From: an uncultured Clostridia bacterium
GTDB taxonomy: Bacteria; Bacillota; Clostridia; TANB77; CAG-508
NCBI GenBank assembly: GCA_944391965.1
Contig: CALXVH010000014.1
Span: 1 to 37,506, forward strand
Direction of reading: 5' to 3'
Length of the DNA stretch: 37,506 nt
Shown: in pieces, positions 24,704 to 33,287 of the stretch
Position numbering within the stretch: the stretch's first letter is position 1
Layout of the letters: each line of letters opens with the position of its first letter
Notes under the pieces: generated by a model
What the model was told of the DNA's origin: nothing
Databases searched by the model: none
The model's input: only the letters and a program-made list of their open reading frames with translations
Position numbers and translations under genes: made by a program

Positions 24704-24895
24704 ATGCTGTCCTCCTTGTACTCTTTCTGGGAGTACCTTTGTCTTTTGTATACAAGCCTTAAGTTTATATTCATTTTTCCTTCCGCTATTTTGGAGTACT
24801 TACCATTTCTGGCAACAAATATAATACTTGCAAAAAACACTTGTAACATAGTTATTATATCATTTTTTTATATTAAACACAAACTTTATAAGCAT

Positions 24896-24922
24896 AAAAA
24901 AACGGAGGCTCAAACTCCTCCG
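24896..24922 (-). terminator. Terminator of the gene at 24931
   Basis: CGGAGG / CCTCCG arms separated by an eight-base loop, followed by seven T on the minus strand. Confidence 0.8.
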
Positions 24923-24930
24923 ACTTTTCC

Positions 24931-25263
24931 CTACATATTTTTATTTTTTCTTTTTTCTTCAAAATATTGGTTTATGTTCCTATAAAACAGTTTATACAAT
25001 ACTTTAGAAAAAAGATATATACCGATTATTGCAATCCAGAAAAAATGAATTATTATACCTTTAGTGTTCTCCATCATAAACATAGCACTCAAAAGTAAAA
25101 TAAAAAGCACATGTCCTATAACTGTTGCAACTTCTATGAAATTTGATAAAATTATACATTTAATATTGTTCCGTTTTTTATATTCTATCCACCAAATTCT
25201 CCTTATCACCGCTGTAGTAAGTATAATTATAACTAAAAAAGTAATTATGTGTAATATTTTCAT
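24931..25263 (-). CDS. Small hypothetical membrane protein
   Basis: A 110-residue protein with three predicted membrane segments (about 5-20, 43-65 and 72-92) and a basic C-terminal tail (EEKRKNKNM). The loop after the first segment is also basic (RRIWWIEYKKRNN), which places the N-terminus outside. No family recognised. SD GCAGGAGG precedes the ATG and a clean terminator follows, so it is an expressed single gene behind the spoIIIA operon. A link to sporulation is possible from position only. Confidence 0.65.
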   Translation of the reverse strand: MKILHIITFLVIIILTTAVIRRIWWIEYKKRNNIKCIILSNFIEVATVIGHVLFILLLSAMFMMENTKGIIIHFFWIAIIGIYLFSKVLYKLFYRNINQYFEEKRKNKNM

Positions 25264-25356
25264 ATTGTACCTCCTGCTGTCAATTAGGGAAAAGATTTTA
25301 TTCAGCTGTTTTCAGGTTACATATTAATTATACCACTTTATGTAAGATACAGCAAA

Positions 25357-25941
25357 TTACTTATTACTAATATGTATATTTTCTATCTCTGCATTCATTT
25401 CTCTTGCTATAATATTTTGTATCTGAGCTATAGTATCTTGTTCTAATGTATCAGCTTTTACTATTACATTTATACTTTTATCATTTACAAAAATAACAAC
25501 ATCACTAATTCCTTTTGTTTTTATTAAATTCTCACAAATCATAATACTATTCTGTGTATTATTAATTTCTGTAATCTCTTGTGTAGCTACAGTCTTTTGC
25601 TCCTCACTCACATTTTGATTATCCAATAAATTTTGATAACTTTCTATCATTTGTGAATACATAGTATCTCTACCTAACCTAGAGCTTGCAAAATAATCAT
25701 CAGTTTTAGAAGAGGAACTACTGCTAGTTGCTAAACTTACCTCATTTAAACTATTAGAATCTATAACGTTATTACTAGAAACTAATTGTGCGTCTCCAAT
25801 GCTAGATACCTCATTTTCTGAGACAATGTTGCTAGAAACAGGGGTTCCTTTCATACTATAACTTAAATATCCTGCTGACACTAGCATTAATGCTACAACA
25901 AATAAAATAATTTGATTACTTTTAATATTTTTTAAATTCAT
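25357..25941 (-). CDS. spoIIIAH: Stage III sporulation protein AH
   Basis: Part of the SpoIIIA-SpoIIQ channel that joins mother cell and forespore; the extracellular domain of AH binds SpoIIQ in the forespore membrane. The 194-residue chain has one membrane segment at about 10-28, a Ser/Asn-rich spacer (about 40-85) and a C-terminal YscJ/FliF-like domain (about 95-194) with ICENLIKTKGISDVVIFVNDKSINVIVK in outline. The N-terminal spacer is long and low complexity. Last gene of the operon, 18 bases behind AG. Confidence 0.92.
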   Translation of the reverse strand: MNLKNIKSNQIILFVVALMLVSAGYLSYSMKGTPVSSNIVSENEVSSIGDAQLVSSNNVIDSNSLNEVSLATSSSSSSKTDDYFASSRLGRDTMYSQMIESYQNLLDNQNVSEEQKTVATQEITEINNTQNSIMICENLIKTKGISDVVIFVNDKSINVIVKADTLEQDTIAQIQNIIAREMNAEIENIHISNK

Positions 25942-25959
25942 AATATTCTCTCCTTTTAT

Positions 25960-26568
25960 TTATTTTGACATTTGGAAAACTTGTATTTTATGTGATGCAA
26001 GCCCAGTAGCTGCTGACACAGCCTGTATAATATTTTCCTTTACATTTGCATCTCCTGCACCTTCTGCAGTTATTATTGTTCCTTCAATTTTGGGCATAAT
26101 AGTCTTTTGTGTAATTGGTGTTTTCTCTCCATTGTCTTCCTGAAATATTACATCTCTTTGAATATCATTTTCTGTTATAACTCTAGTACCACCAGATTCA
26201 TCTTGCTCTTCCGTAGAAGTTTCCTTTATATTCTCATTATACATTGCAACTACTTCTGTACTTTCAGAATAATTAATTAATACATCTACCTTTCCAACAC
26301 CATTAATTTTTGCTAAAATTCCTTCTAGTCTTTCTTCTAAACTAGTGTTTGTTGCTTGTGTCGTGTCTGCTACTGTAGTGTTGCTTACTGTATTATTATC
26401 TTTACTTGTTTCCTTTTTATTGTCGTCTGCCAAGATGGTATTAATTGCAATTACTGTTACTATTAATATAAGTATTCCAACTACTAAATTCTCTACTTTT
26501 TTCTTACCAGTTTTATTATCACTTTTAGTCATATTTTCCTTTAATTGTTGTATTTTTTCTTTTAACAT
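25960..26568 (-). CDS. spoIIIAG: Stage III sporulation protein AG
   Basis: Ring-forming component of the SpoIIIA complex. The 202-residue protein has one membrane segment at about 27-47 and a ring-building motif domain with a beta insertion: LEERLEGILAKINGVGKVDVLINYSE in outline, then an acidic loop, DVIFQEDNGEKTPITQKTIMPKIEGTIITAEGAGD and a final helix. The start ATG with GGAGG is 13 bases after AF. Confidence 0.93.
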   Translation of the reverse strand: MLKEKIQQLKENMTKSDNKTGKKKVENLVVGILILIVTVIAINTILADDNKKETSKDNNTVSNTTVADTTQATNTSLEERLEGILAKINGVGKVDVLINYSESTEVVAMYNENIKETSTEEQDESGGTRVITENDIQRDVIFQEDNGEKTPITQKTIMPKIEGTIITAEGAGDANVKENIIQAVSAATGLASHKIQVFQMSK

Positions 26569-26581
26569 TCATACCACCTCC

Positions 26582-27175
26582 TTACTTTCCATTTATATGA
26601 ATTTTTTCTTTTTCTATTTCGTATTTTTCTGCTAATACTTCTTTTAATTTATTTACTTCACCTGATGATAATGTAACTTCCTCTACATTAGATTCTTCTG
26701 TACTTTTTCCAATTTCTACTTTATTTACCTTCTTAATTTCTTCTTCATTTGGCTTTTTAGCTACCTCAATATCAATTTTGTATATTTTCGCTTCTTCGTT
26801 TTCTACATTTATATCTGCAGTTATATTAATCTTTTTACTTTCATATCCTTCTTTGTCTAATTCTGTCTTTATATCAGTTTTTATAGTATTTAAATATAAA
26901 TTCTCTATACTTTGATTATTAAGGCTTGTAATTTCATTTACTCCTTGTACAGAATTTGAATTAAATAAGTCTTCATATTTACTAACATCAAGTTCAAAAT
27001 TATTACCAGTAACTTTTGTAATTATTGGAGATATTATTGTAAACGTAATATATACTCCCATAACAATTTTTATGTATTTCTTATTTCTTCCTTCTGGCAC
27101 AATCATTTCTAAAATAGTTACAATTATAACTGCAAGAATAATTCCTTGTGCCCAACTATTAAACCATGAAATCAT
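26582..27175 (-). CDS. spoIIIAF: Stage III sporulation protein AF
   Basis: A membrane component of the SpoIIIA complex. Two membrane segments (about 9-27 and 33-53) with the AF-typical WAQGIILAVIIVTILEMIVPEGRNKKYIKIVMGVY, followed by a ring-building-like soluble domain with an acidic region (about 130-165). 197 residues, near the usual size. Directly downstream of AE (eight bases). Confidence 0.92.
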   Translation of the reverse strand: MISWFNSWAQGIILAVIIVTILEMIVPEGRNKKYIKIVMGVYITFTIISPIITKVTGNNFELDVSKYEDLFNSNSVQGVNEITSLNNQSIENLYLNTIKTDIKTELDKEGYESKKINITADINVENEEAKIYKIDIEVAKKPNEEEIKKVNKVEIGKSTEESNVEEVTLSSGEVNKLKEVLAEKYEIEKEKIHINGK

Positions 27176-27183
27176 TTTAATAC

Positions 27184-28332
27184 CTACCTATACATTAGTC
27201 CCGTATTAGAAATATTAATAACTAAAGTTATTCCGATTATAAGCATTACACTTATAGAGCATACTATAGCAAGCAAAATCTTAAATGTATCTGCCATTTG
27301 AGATATTAAAGATACAATTTTTGAATCTGCTATTGGCTCGCATAAGGCAGCTGTAAGATGATATATTATAGTTATAATTGCCAGTTTTAATATTGGTGTT
27401 ATACATATTGCAATTACCACAATAACACCAACTATTCCTATAGCATTTTTTAAAATTGCTGAACACCCTATAACTGTATCAACAGCATCTCCTAGTACTT
27501 TACCTACAACAGGAATAAAACTAGATACTGCGGCTTTTGCTGTTTTAGCAGTTATACCATCTACACTACTACCTAAAGTGCCTTCTATTGATAAAACTCC
27601 TACAAATATTGTAAGTAATATTCCTATTACCCAAACTGAACTTGATTTTAAAAATTTTGATAATTTATCTATTTGAATTCTATCTGATATTTTTGAAACA
27701 ATTGCAAGTGCTGTACCTACTAAAATTATTGGTATGATTATTGATTGAAATATATTTGAAATTAAATTTATTATAAATAATATTATTGGCTGTACTAAAT
27801 TTACTGACACAGCACTTCCAGATGCAAGCATTAATGTCATTAGAAGAGGAAATAATAATTGTATAAAAGAAATCATGTTTCCTACTGCTTCTTTTGTAAG
27901 TGTTATAATACTTGAAAAATTAGTCATTATTACTGTTGCAATTAAAATATATTGTACATAATATGTAATTTGTGCCACACTTTTATTATTTAGATTATCA
28001 CTTATACTTTTTAGCACACTATGTATTAAAACAATTATTAATATACTTCCCATCACTTTTAAGGATTCTTTAATTTCTGTGCCGAGAAGAGGAAAAATAT
28101 TTTTCAATAATTGATTAGTATCTAATTCTCCTTTTATAGCATTATTTAATAACTCTTGTATATCAATATCTTTAAGAATATCATTGGAATATTTGTTGGC
28201 TTCATCTATAAAATTCGAAATATTAAATGAATCCATTTGTGAATTTATAACATCATCTTCTGTATCCGCCTTAGAAATACTTGTACTAAAAATACAAATT
28301 AGAATAGCAAATATCGTAATTAATTTTTTCAT
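27184..28332 (-). CDS. spoIIIAE: Stage III sporulation protein AE
   Basis: The largest integral membrane subunit of the SpoIIIA complex (382 residues from the chosen start). A signal-like hydrophobic N-terminus (about 3-22) ending near SKA, an extracytoplasmic helical stretch to about 95, and then about seven membrane segments. The conserved VQPIILFIINLISN, LSIEGTLGSSVDGITAKTAKAAVSSFIPVVGKVLGDAVDTVIGC region is visible. An ATG at 28332 is preferred to a TTG at 28338, because the SD AAAGGAG (overlapping the AD stop) abuts the TTG. Confidence 0.94.
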   Translation of the reverse strand: MKKLITIFAILICIFSTSISKADTEDDVINSQMDSFNISNFIDEANKYSNDILKDIDIQELLNNAIKGELDTNQLLKNIFPLLGTEIKESLKVMGSILIIVLIHSVLKSISDNLNNKSVAQITYYVQYILIATVIMTNFSSIITLTKEAVGNMISFIQLLFPLLMTLMLASGSAVSVNLVQPIILFIINLISNIFQSIIIPIILVGTALAIVSKISDRIQIDKLSKFLKSSSVWVIGILLTIFVGVLSIEGTLGSSVDGITAKTAKAAVSSFIPVVGKVLGDAVDTVIGCSAILKNAIGIVGVIVVIAICITPILKLAIITIIYHLTAALCEPIADSKIVSLISQMADTFKILLAIVCSISVMLIIGITLVINISNTGLMYR

Positions 28333-28344
28333 TTTCAAACTCCT

Positions 28345-28731
28345 TTAAGGTAGAATTTGTACAACAGATTCTACTAATGAAGATAGTATTGGAATAGAAA
28401 GTGAAATTATTATAACTTTTCCGCCCAAATCAACTTTATTAGCCAAAGCAGACTCTCCTAAATCCATACATATTTGAACTGCAAATTCTGCTAAAAAAGC
28501 TATTCCTGTAATTTTTAGAAGTATTTTTATAAAATCATTATTTAAATTTGCTTTAGTAGTTAATTCATTTATTAAATTAATTATTCCAGAGAGCTGGTCA
28601 AAAACCATAAAAAAGATAATTATGCCAGCAATAATAGAAACATAAATAGCAAATTCTGGTTTATACTGTTTTATTAAAGTTATTATAATTACTGCAACTA
28701 TAGCAATTCCCACTATTTTTACAATATCCAT
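28345..28731 (-). CDS. spoIIIAD: Stage III sporulation protein AD
   Basis: A 128-residue integral membrane protein with about four membrane segments (about 3-20, 27-47, 65-90, 100-125) and the AD-typical KITGIAFLAEFAVQICMDLGESALANKVDLGGKVIIISLSIPI. It may form part of the channel core with AC and AE. SD AAAGGAG lies upstream of the ATG, on the near side of the REP-like repeat that fills the 103-base AC-AD gap. Confidence 0.93.
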   Translation of the reverse strand: MDIVKIVGIAIVAVIIITLIKQYKPEFAIYVSIIAGIIIFFMVFDQLSGIINLINELTTKANLNNDFIKILLKITGIAFLAEFAVQICMDLGESALANKVDLGGKVIIISLSIPILSSLVESVVQILP

Positions 28732-28755
28732 ATTAGCTCCTTTAGGGATTTTATA

Positions 28756-28827
28756 GGGATTTTTGGACGGTCCTTTTTTCCTTTTTTGTATAGAATAGAG
28801 TTTTAAGGATCGTCCCTAGTTCCCTAC
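28756..28827. repeat. REP-like head-to-head repeat inside the spoIIIA operon
   Basis: The left arm (28756-28781) reads GGGATTTTTGGACGGTCC plus a T-run and TTCC, the same core as the repeats at 8105 and 9547. The right arm (28805-28827) reads AAGGATCGTCCCTAG then TTCCCTAC and is an imperfect inverse of the left arm. Transcribed, the arms can form an 11-base-pair stem with one mismatch. It fills the gap between spoIIIAC and spoIIIAD, where the other operon gaps are 6-53 bases. Confidence 0.65.
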
Positions 28828-28834
28828 TATTTTT

Positions 28835-29029
28835 CTATAAGTTAAACATTGTTCTTACATTACTAAATAATGAGCTTATTTCTTTTATTACCATTGTTAA
28901 TACTATTATTAGACCTGCCAATGTTGTCATCATAGCTTGATCTTCTCTCCCTGCTCGTACTAAAACTTGGTATAAAACTGCTACCAAAATTCCTATTGCT
29001 GCTATTTTAAATAATAAATTTATATCCAT
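28835..29029 (-). CDS. spoIIIAC: Stage III sporulation protein AC
   Basis: A 64-residue protein with two membrane segments (about 5-24 and 32-52) and the family pattern LFKIAAIGILVAVLYQVLVRAGREDQAMMTTLAGLIIVL. Short length is normal. ATG 12 bases after AB with SD GGGGAGA. Confidence 0.93.
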   Translation of the reverse strand: MDINLLFKIAAIGILVAVLYQVLVRAGREDQAMMTTLAGLIIVLTMVIKEISSLFSNVRTMFNL

Positions 29030-29041
29030 ATTGCTCTCCCC

Positions 29042-29551
29042 TTATATAAAGATAATCATTATAGCAAGTCCAACTGTTGCTCCTAATGTTTTATATAATT
29101 TGGTATTTTTATTTTGTGAATTTGTTGCTTCTATAATTTGTTCATCTACTAATTTGGTTGTTAATTCTATTTGCATAAGTTGTCCTTCTAAATCTGTTTT
29201 TCCTAATAACTTTGATAATCCTTTAATAATATTTATATCTTCATTTGTAAAGTTATTATTACTTTCATCAATTGCTTTTTCCCATGCCTGTCCTGCGTTT
29301 AAAGTTTCCATAAATGTATGTGCTTTAATAAAAATATTAGCCATATTTTCATTTAAATCTTTTGATATTTCTTTAAATAACTCCGGTAATGGTTCATATG
29401 TATATCTCATTTTTGTTATTGCCAGATTTAAAGCTTTTTTTATCTCTTGCAAATCAATTACTCTTAATTTATATTTATTTGCTTTCATTATTCCTAGAGC
29501 TGTACACATTCCCATTACTAGTGTTAAAAGTATAATTTTAACAAATTCCAT
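29042..29551 (-). CDS. spoIIIAB: Stage III sporulation protein AB
   Basis: A 169-residue membrane protein related to type II secretion component GspF. N-terminal membrane segment (about 4-20, ends KANKYKLRV), a helical cytosolic domain with LALTKMRYTYEPLPELFKEIS-type pattern and AWEKAI, and a C-terminal membrane segment (about 151-169). Thought to form the platform for the ATPase AA. A 53-base gap separates it from AA. Confidence 0.92.
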   Translation of the reverse strand: MEFVKIILLTLVMGMCTALGIMKANKYKLRVIDLQEIKKALNLAITKMRYTYEPLPELFKEISKDLNENMANIFIKAHTFMETLNAGQAWEKAIDESNNNFTNEDINIIKGLSKLLGKTDLEGQLMQIELTTKLVDEQIIEATNSQNKNTKLYKTLGATVGLAIMIIFI

Positions 29552-29604
29552 TTTATCTTCCCCTATTATATATATTCATTAATTACCATTTTAGAACTAA
29601 TAAT

Positions 29605-30534
29605 TTAAATTGTTACATATTCATTATTTATTTTGTCTAGTGCATATACTGTTTTCACTTTTCCTTTAATTGTTTTATCTAAAAAAATTATTCTTTCAAA
29701 TATATGTTTGTTTATTATTTTAGATATCGCTGGATTTAACTGTAATTCTTTTAAATTTCCACCATGTGCAGTGAAAATCCCTTTAATTCCAGAGCAAACT
29801 GCATAATTTATAGCTTCTACATCCTCATCTTTTCCTATTTCGTCCGCAACAATTATTTCTGGTGACATTGACCTAATTAATAGTTTCATTCCAATACTTT
29901 TATCTACATTGTCCATAACGTCTGTTCTAACTCCTATATCATTCTGAGGCACTCCTTTATATACTGCTGCAATTTCTCCTCTTTCATCTACTAAACTTAT
30001 TGTTTTACCTTTAAAATTAATTTGTTCTATTCCATCACTAAGTCTTCTAACAACGTCTCTTAAGATTGTAGTTTTACCAGCTCCTGGTGAGGATGCAATT
30101 AAAGTATTATATATGCTGTTTTCTTCCATATTAATTAAGTATCTTAAAATTTCATTACTAGCACCAATTATTTGTCTGGCTATTCTAAAATTAAGGTTTG
30201 AAATATAATTTATATTGCTTATTTTTCCATCTGTTTGTACTACACTTCCAGATATTCCTATTCTATGTCCTCCTTTTATAGTTACAAATCCGTTGCAAAT
30301 CTGGTTTTGATATGTATATATTGAATTGTCACAAATATGTTGAAGTGTTTCTAATATTTCATTTATTGAAACCGTTGTTTTTAATATTTCTTCTCCTTTG
30401 GAATGTTTTATTATTATTGGTCTTTCTGTTCTTAATCTAATTTCTTCTATAACATAATTTGTTTGTTTAAAAACTTCTTCTAGACTAGTACTTATTCTTC
30501 TTGGAAAATATCTTAAAATCTCGTTATATGTCAT
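29605..30534 (-). CDS. spoIIIAA: Stage III sporulation protein AA (AAA ATPase)
   Basis: The ATPase of the SpoIIIA complex, related to secretion ATPases. 309 residues with an N-terminal domain (RRISTSLEEV, EEIRLRTERP, GFVTIKGGHRIGISG), Walker A SPGAGKTT at 149-156, the DERGE block at 183-187, Walker B IIVADEIG at 227-234 and TAHG near 255. It heads the operon in the usual AA-AH order. The ATG has SD AAAGGA. Transcription would be expected from sigma-E in the mother cell; I could not fix a convincing sigma-E promoter upstream. Confidence 0.95.
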   Translation of the reverse strand: MTYNEILRYFPRRISTSLEEVFKQTNYVIEEIRLRTERPIIIKHSKGEEILKTTVSINEILETLQHICDNSIYTYQNQICNGFVTIKGGHRIGISGSVVQTDGKISNINYISNLNFRIARQIIGASNEILRYLINMEENSIYNTLIASSPGAGKTTILRDVVRRLSDGIEQINFKGKTISLVDERGEIAAVYKGVPQNDIGVRTDVMDNVDKSIGMKLLIRSMSPEIIVADEIGKDEDVEAINYAVCSGIKGIFTAHGGNLKELQLNPAISKIINKHIFERIIFLDKTIKGKVKTVYALDKINNEYVTI

Positions 30535-30592
30535 TGTCTTGTCCTTTCCATATTTATCTTTTCATATTCTTAAAATTTAATAATAGAACATG

Positions 30593-30625
30593 AAAAAAGC
30601 ACATATATTAAATATATATGTGCTT
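30593..30625 (-). terminator. Terminator of yebC
   Basis: AGCACATATAT pairs with ATATATGTGCT around a short loop, then six T on the minus strand. It separates yebC from spoIIIAA. Confidence 0.85.
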
Positions 30626-30652
30626 AGTCTTGAATTTATTACAATTTTTTAA

Positions 30653-31381
30653 TTATTCTTGTTCCCAGTTATGGTAAACATTCATAACATCGTCTAAATC
30701 CTCTAAATTATCTATTAATCTTTGCATCTTTTCTCCATCTGCTTCACTTAAAGAAACATATGTAGTTGGAACCATTTGTACTTCTGCTTCTACAAATTCT
30801 AATCCAGCTTCTTCTAGTGCATCTCTTACACTTGAGAAATCAGAAGGATCTGTTGTTATTTCATAACAATTTTCATCTGAAGAAAAATCTTCTGCACCAG
30901 CATCTAATGCTAGCATCATTAAATCATCTTCTTCCATGTTTGTGCTTTCTTTATCTATAACAATAATTCCTTTTTTGTTAAATAAATATGATACGCAACC
31001 TGTTGTTCCTAAATTTCCACCAGCTTTATCAAATACGTGTCTCACATCTGCTGCTGTTCTATTTCTATTATCTGTACTAGCTTCTACTATAACTGCAACA
31101 CCATTTGTTCCATATCCTTCGTATGTAATTTCTTCGTAATTTGAAGTATCTGTTGCTCCAGAAGCTTTTTTAATAGCATTATTTATTGTATCATTAGGCA
31201 TGTTATTTGCCTTACATTTTGAAATTACATCTTTTAATTTGGAATTACCTGCCGGGTCAGGTCCACCTTGTTTTACTGCGATTAATATTTCTCTTCCTAA
31301 TTTTGTAAATATTTTTCCTCTTGCTGCATCAGCTTTTCCTTTTTTGGCTTGTATATTATGCCATTTACTGTGTCCTGACAT
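30653..31381 (-). CDS. yebC: YebC/PmpR family protein (TACO1-like)
   Basis: A 242-residue member of the YebC family. Signatures are [82 protein letters not shown] and [14 protein letters not shown]. The family is described as transcription regulator and, for some members, as helper of ribosomes on proline-rich stretches. SD GGAGG. It has its own terminator, and the 5' leader has an inverted repeat at 31420-31450. Confidence 0.95.
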   Translation of the reverse strand: MSGHSKWHNIQAKKGKADAARGKIFTKLGREILIAVKQGGPDPAGNSKLKDVISKCKANNMPNDTINNAIKKASGATDTSNYEEITYEGYGTNGVAVIVEASTDNRNRTAADVRHVFDKAGGNLGTTGCVSYLFNKKGIIVIDKESTNMEEDDLMMLALDAGAEDFSSDENCYEITTDPSDFSSVRDALEEAGLEFVEAEVQMVPTTYVSLSEADGEKMQRLIDNLEDLDDVMNVYHNWEQE

Positions 31382-31419
31382 TTTAATTCCTCCTCTTTCT
31401 TATTTTTTATAAATTTTAT

Positions 31420-31450
31420 CTACATCGAAAAAAACATATTTCGCATGTAG
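31420..31450 (-). other. Imperfect inverted repeat in the yebC leader
   Basis: CTACAT-CGAAA and TTTCG-C-ATGTAG arms form a stem with one bulge; no T-tract follows on the minus strand, so it is not an obvious terminator. Could be a leader structure or protein site. Confidence 0.35.
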
Positions 31451-31585
31451 ATTAATTTTCCGGTAATTATTGTAACATATTTTTTATCATTTGTGTAGTG
31501 GTTTTGAATATTTTTATATTACATAAGTCTTTTCTCTCATACTTATAATCTTTTAAAAGAAAGCCTAAATTTGCTAAATATTACA

Positions 31586-32230
31586 TTATTTTCTGTTCAA
31601 TCTATTAATTCCTTTTAATTCATCTTTAAATTCATTCATATATATATCATCACCTACAACATATGATAGGTGATGAACTTCAATTATGTCTTTATTAAGA
31701 TTTTTATTGCATTTTTTATATACCATATTAATAATTCTTTTTAAGCCAATTCCACAACATATTATTAGTTCTGGATTAATTATTTCAATTTCCTGCACGA
31801 TGTTATCGCTAAATTGCATTGCATAAGTATTTAGGATTGTCATATCAGTATAGGAAAAACCTCCTCTTTTATTAATGTTCATAAATGTAATATCATTTAT
31901 ATCCGTTCTTAATACTTCCTCTTGCATCTTTTTTATTCTTCTAGGAAATATTGAATTCTTAGACATATTTTTCTTTAAATATGTATATTCTTTGGTTTCT
32001 GCATCTTTAATTATACTATTATTGTTATATTCATGACTCTCTTTAGCAATATATAGTATAGTATTTTCTTTAATTTTATTAGATACACAAAAACCATCAC
32101 ATATGAAATTCTCTTTCGGAATATACTTTCCCTTAATATTAGGTGTATCATATTCATATAGTGTATCTTTTTTATGATCTTCTTTCCATTTTTCAAATAA
32201 TTCATTAAGTTTAATTTCTAAATTATTCAT
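31586..32230 (-). CDS. Hypothetical protein, possibly uracil-DNA glycosylase-like fold
   Basis: A 214-residue cytosolic protein. The order ENFICDGFCVSN, TILYIAKESHEYNN, FMNINKRGGFS, EIINPELIICCGIGLKRIIN and EVHHLSYVVGD recalls uracil-glycosylase-superfamily proteins: an N-terminal strand with a small-residue active-site loop, a NP-x-(I/L)(I/V)xxG strand and a C-terminal H-x-S-x loop. The catalytic residues of true UNGs cannot be matched with confidence. SD AAGGAG precedes the ATG. Last gene of a run with two HAD proteins and a pyrophosphatase, 15 bases behind the frameshifted HAD gene. Confidence 0.5.
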   Translation of the reverse strand: MNNLEIKLNELFEKWKEDHKKDTLYEYDTPNIKGKYIPKENFICDGFCVSNKIKENTILYIAKESHEYNNNSIIKDAETKEYTYLKKNMSKNSIFPRRIKKMQEEVLRTDINDITFMNINKRGGFSYTDMTILNTYAMQFSDNIVQEIEIINPELIICCGIGLKRIINMVYKKCNKNLNKDIIEVHHLSYVVGDDIYMNEFKDELKGINRLNRK

Positions 32231-32245
32231 ATAGCTCTCCTTTTG

Positions 32246-32898
32246 CTATTTGTGTTCATTTTTTAATAAATCAATTACATCAGTTAAAGAATTTAATTTT
32301 GCATATAGCATATCTTCTACTTCTTTAGTTGGTTCTTGTAAATCTGGAATCATAACTGCTCTCATTCCAGCTCTACAAATTGATAAAACGCCATTAATAC
32401 TATCTTCAATCCCTATACACTCTTCGATAGGTAGATTTAGTAATTCAGCTGATTTTAGATATATTTCTGGGTCAGGCTTGCCTTTCGTAACCATTTCTCC
32501 ACTTAAGATTACTTCAAAATCTTTTATAACATTTAGCTTGTCTAAATATGTCCTAATGTTTTTTTCTTCTGAAGAACTTGCAACTGCCATCCTGTAATTA
32601 TTATTTTTTAAGAAATCTAAAAGCTCAATAAGTCCATCTTTAGGCTCTATCCCATTTTTTGAAATTTCTTTTGCTATAAATTCTTCCCTTATCTTAAATA
32701 ATTTTTCAAAATTCAATTTATTAAATCTTTTACCTAAATATGATTCAATGTATTTATTAGTAGTTCCTCTTATTTCTGAAATAATTTCATCTGTAATTGT
32801 TATTCCTAAGCATTTCCCGGCATATTTCCATCCATTTTTTTTATTCTTTCTGTGTCAAGCATTGTACCGTCCATATCGAAGATTACAGCTTTAATCAT
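32246..32898 (-). pseudogene. HAD phosphatase (beta-phosphoglucomutase-like), frameshifted
   Basis: From ATG 32898 the frame reads MIKAVIFDMDGTMLDTERIKK (HAD motif I, Asp8) and then hits a stop after about ten out-of-frame codons. One added base in the A8 tract (plus-strand T-run 32835-32842) restores a continuous chain NGWKYAGKCLGITITDE...ISEIRGTTNKYIES into the downstream frame. That frame holds motif II AVASSS, motif III Lys and motif IV GIEDSINGVLSICRAGM. So the gene is a subfamily IA HAD of the sugar-phosphatase/phosphoglucomutase type broken by a single base. Slippage on the A-run could still give some full-length protein. It follows the pyrophosphatase gene by 29 bases. Confidence 0.85.
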
Positions 32899-32927
32899 AT
32901 AATTCATCTCTCTTTCATATTTAACTG

Positions 32928-33275
32928 CTATGGTTTTCTAATAATTATACTTTTAAAAAATCTCTCCTGAAATTCTGTTAAAGCTCTTATTGCGTCATCG
33001 GAATAATCTTTACCTTCTGAAGTTAAAATTAATTTATCATCATTATCATTCAATCTATGTATGACAGCTATACATTTTCCTTTAAAAGTTTTAACAGGTT
33101 CAAATACACCTAATATATAGCAATCAAGCTCTTTACCATCTCCACTAACTGTATTAGGAATATATCCATAATTAATAGGATATATTGATTCTGGAAATTT
33201 AGGATGTTCTGTTCCCATAGGTCTATCTATCTCTGCTTCCAGTATTTTACCAATGTATTCTTTTGAATTATCCAT
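32928..33275 (-). CDS. Short inorganic pyrophosphatase-like protein
   Basis: A 115-residue member of a short, pyrophosphatase-annotated family in Firmicutes. Core family I blocks are visible: IDRPMGTEHPK, YPINYGYIPNT, SGDGKELDCYILG (compare DGDPLDV in classical enzymes), CIAVIHRLNDNDDKLIL (the D-x4-DK pattern) and a final FF-K block. It is much shorter than the usual about 175 residues and one of the three clustered Asp of the DGDPxD site is changed to Glu. So it may hydrolyse PPi or another diphosphate; this is not settled by sequence. SD GGAGGAGG. Between two HAD genes. Confidence 0.75.
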   Translation of the reverse strand: MDNSKEYIGKILEAEIDRPMGTEHPKFPESIYPINYGYIPNTVSGDGKELDCYILGVFEPVKTFKGKCIAVIHRLNDNDDKLILTSEGKDYSDDAIRALTEFQERFFKSIIIRKP

Positions 33276-33287
33276 TCTAACCTCCTC

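Noticed and set aside
24704..24930. 227-base gap searched for tRNA or small ORF
   Set aside because: No cloverleaf arms; only the leader of the gene at 24455 and the terminator of the gene at 24931 are visible. A plus-strand frame here lacks an SD.
27281..27466. Cys/Tyr-rich 61-codon frame inside spoIIIAE
   Set aside because: Out-of-frame shadow in the same strand; the cysteines come from reading the AE membrane codons in another frame.
29031..29582. 183-codon open frame on the plus strand
   Set aside because: Antisense to spoIIIAB, no family motif, no SD.
30535..30592. Sigma-E promoter for spoIIIAA
   Set aside because: AT-rich sequence offers several weak matches but no convincing -35/-10 pair with correct spacing.
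31420..31450. Inverted repeat upstream of yebC considered as a riboswitch or T-box
   Set aside because: Too short, no conserved riboswitch or T-box bases seen and no following terminator.
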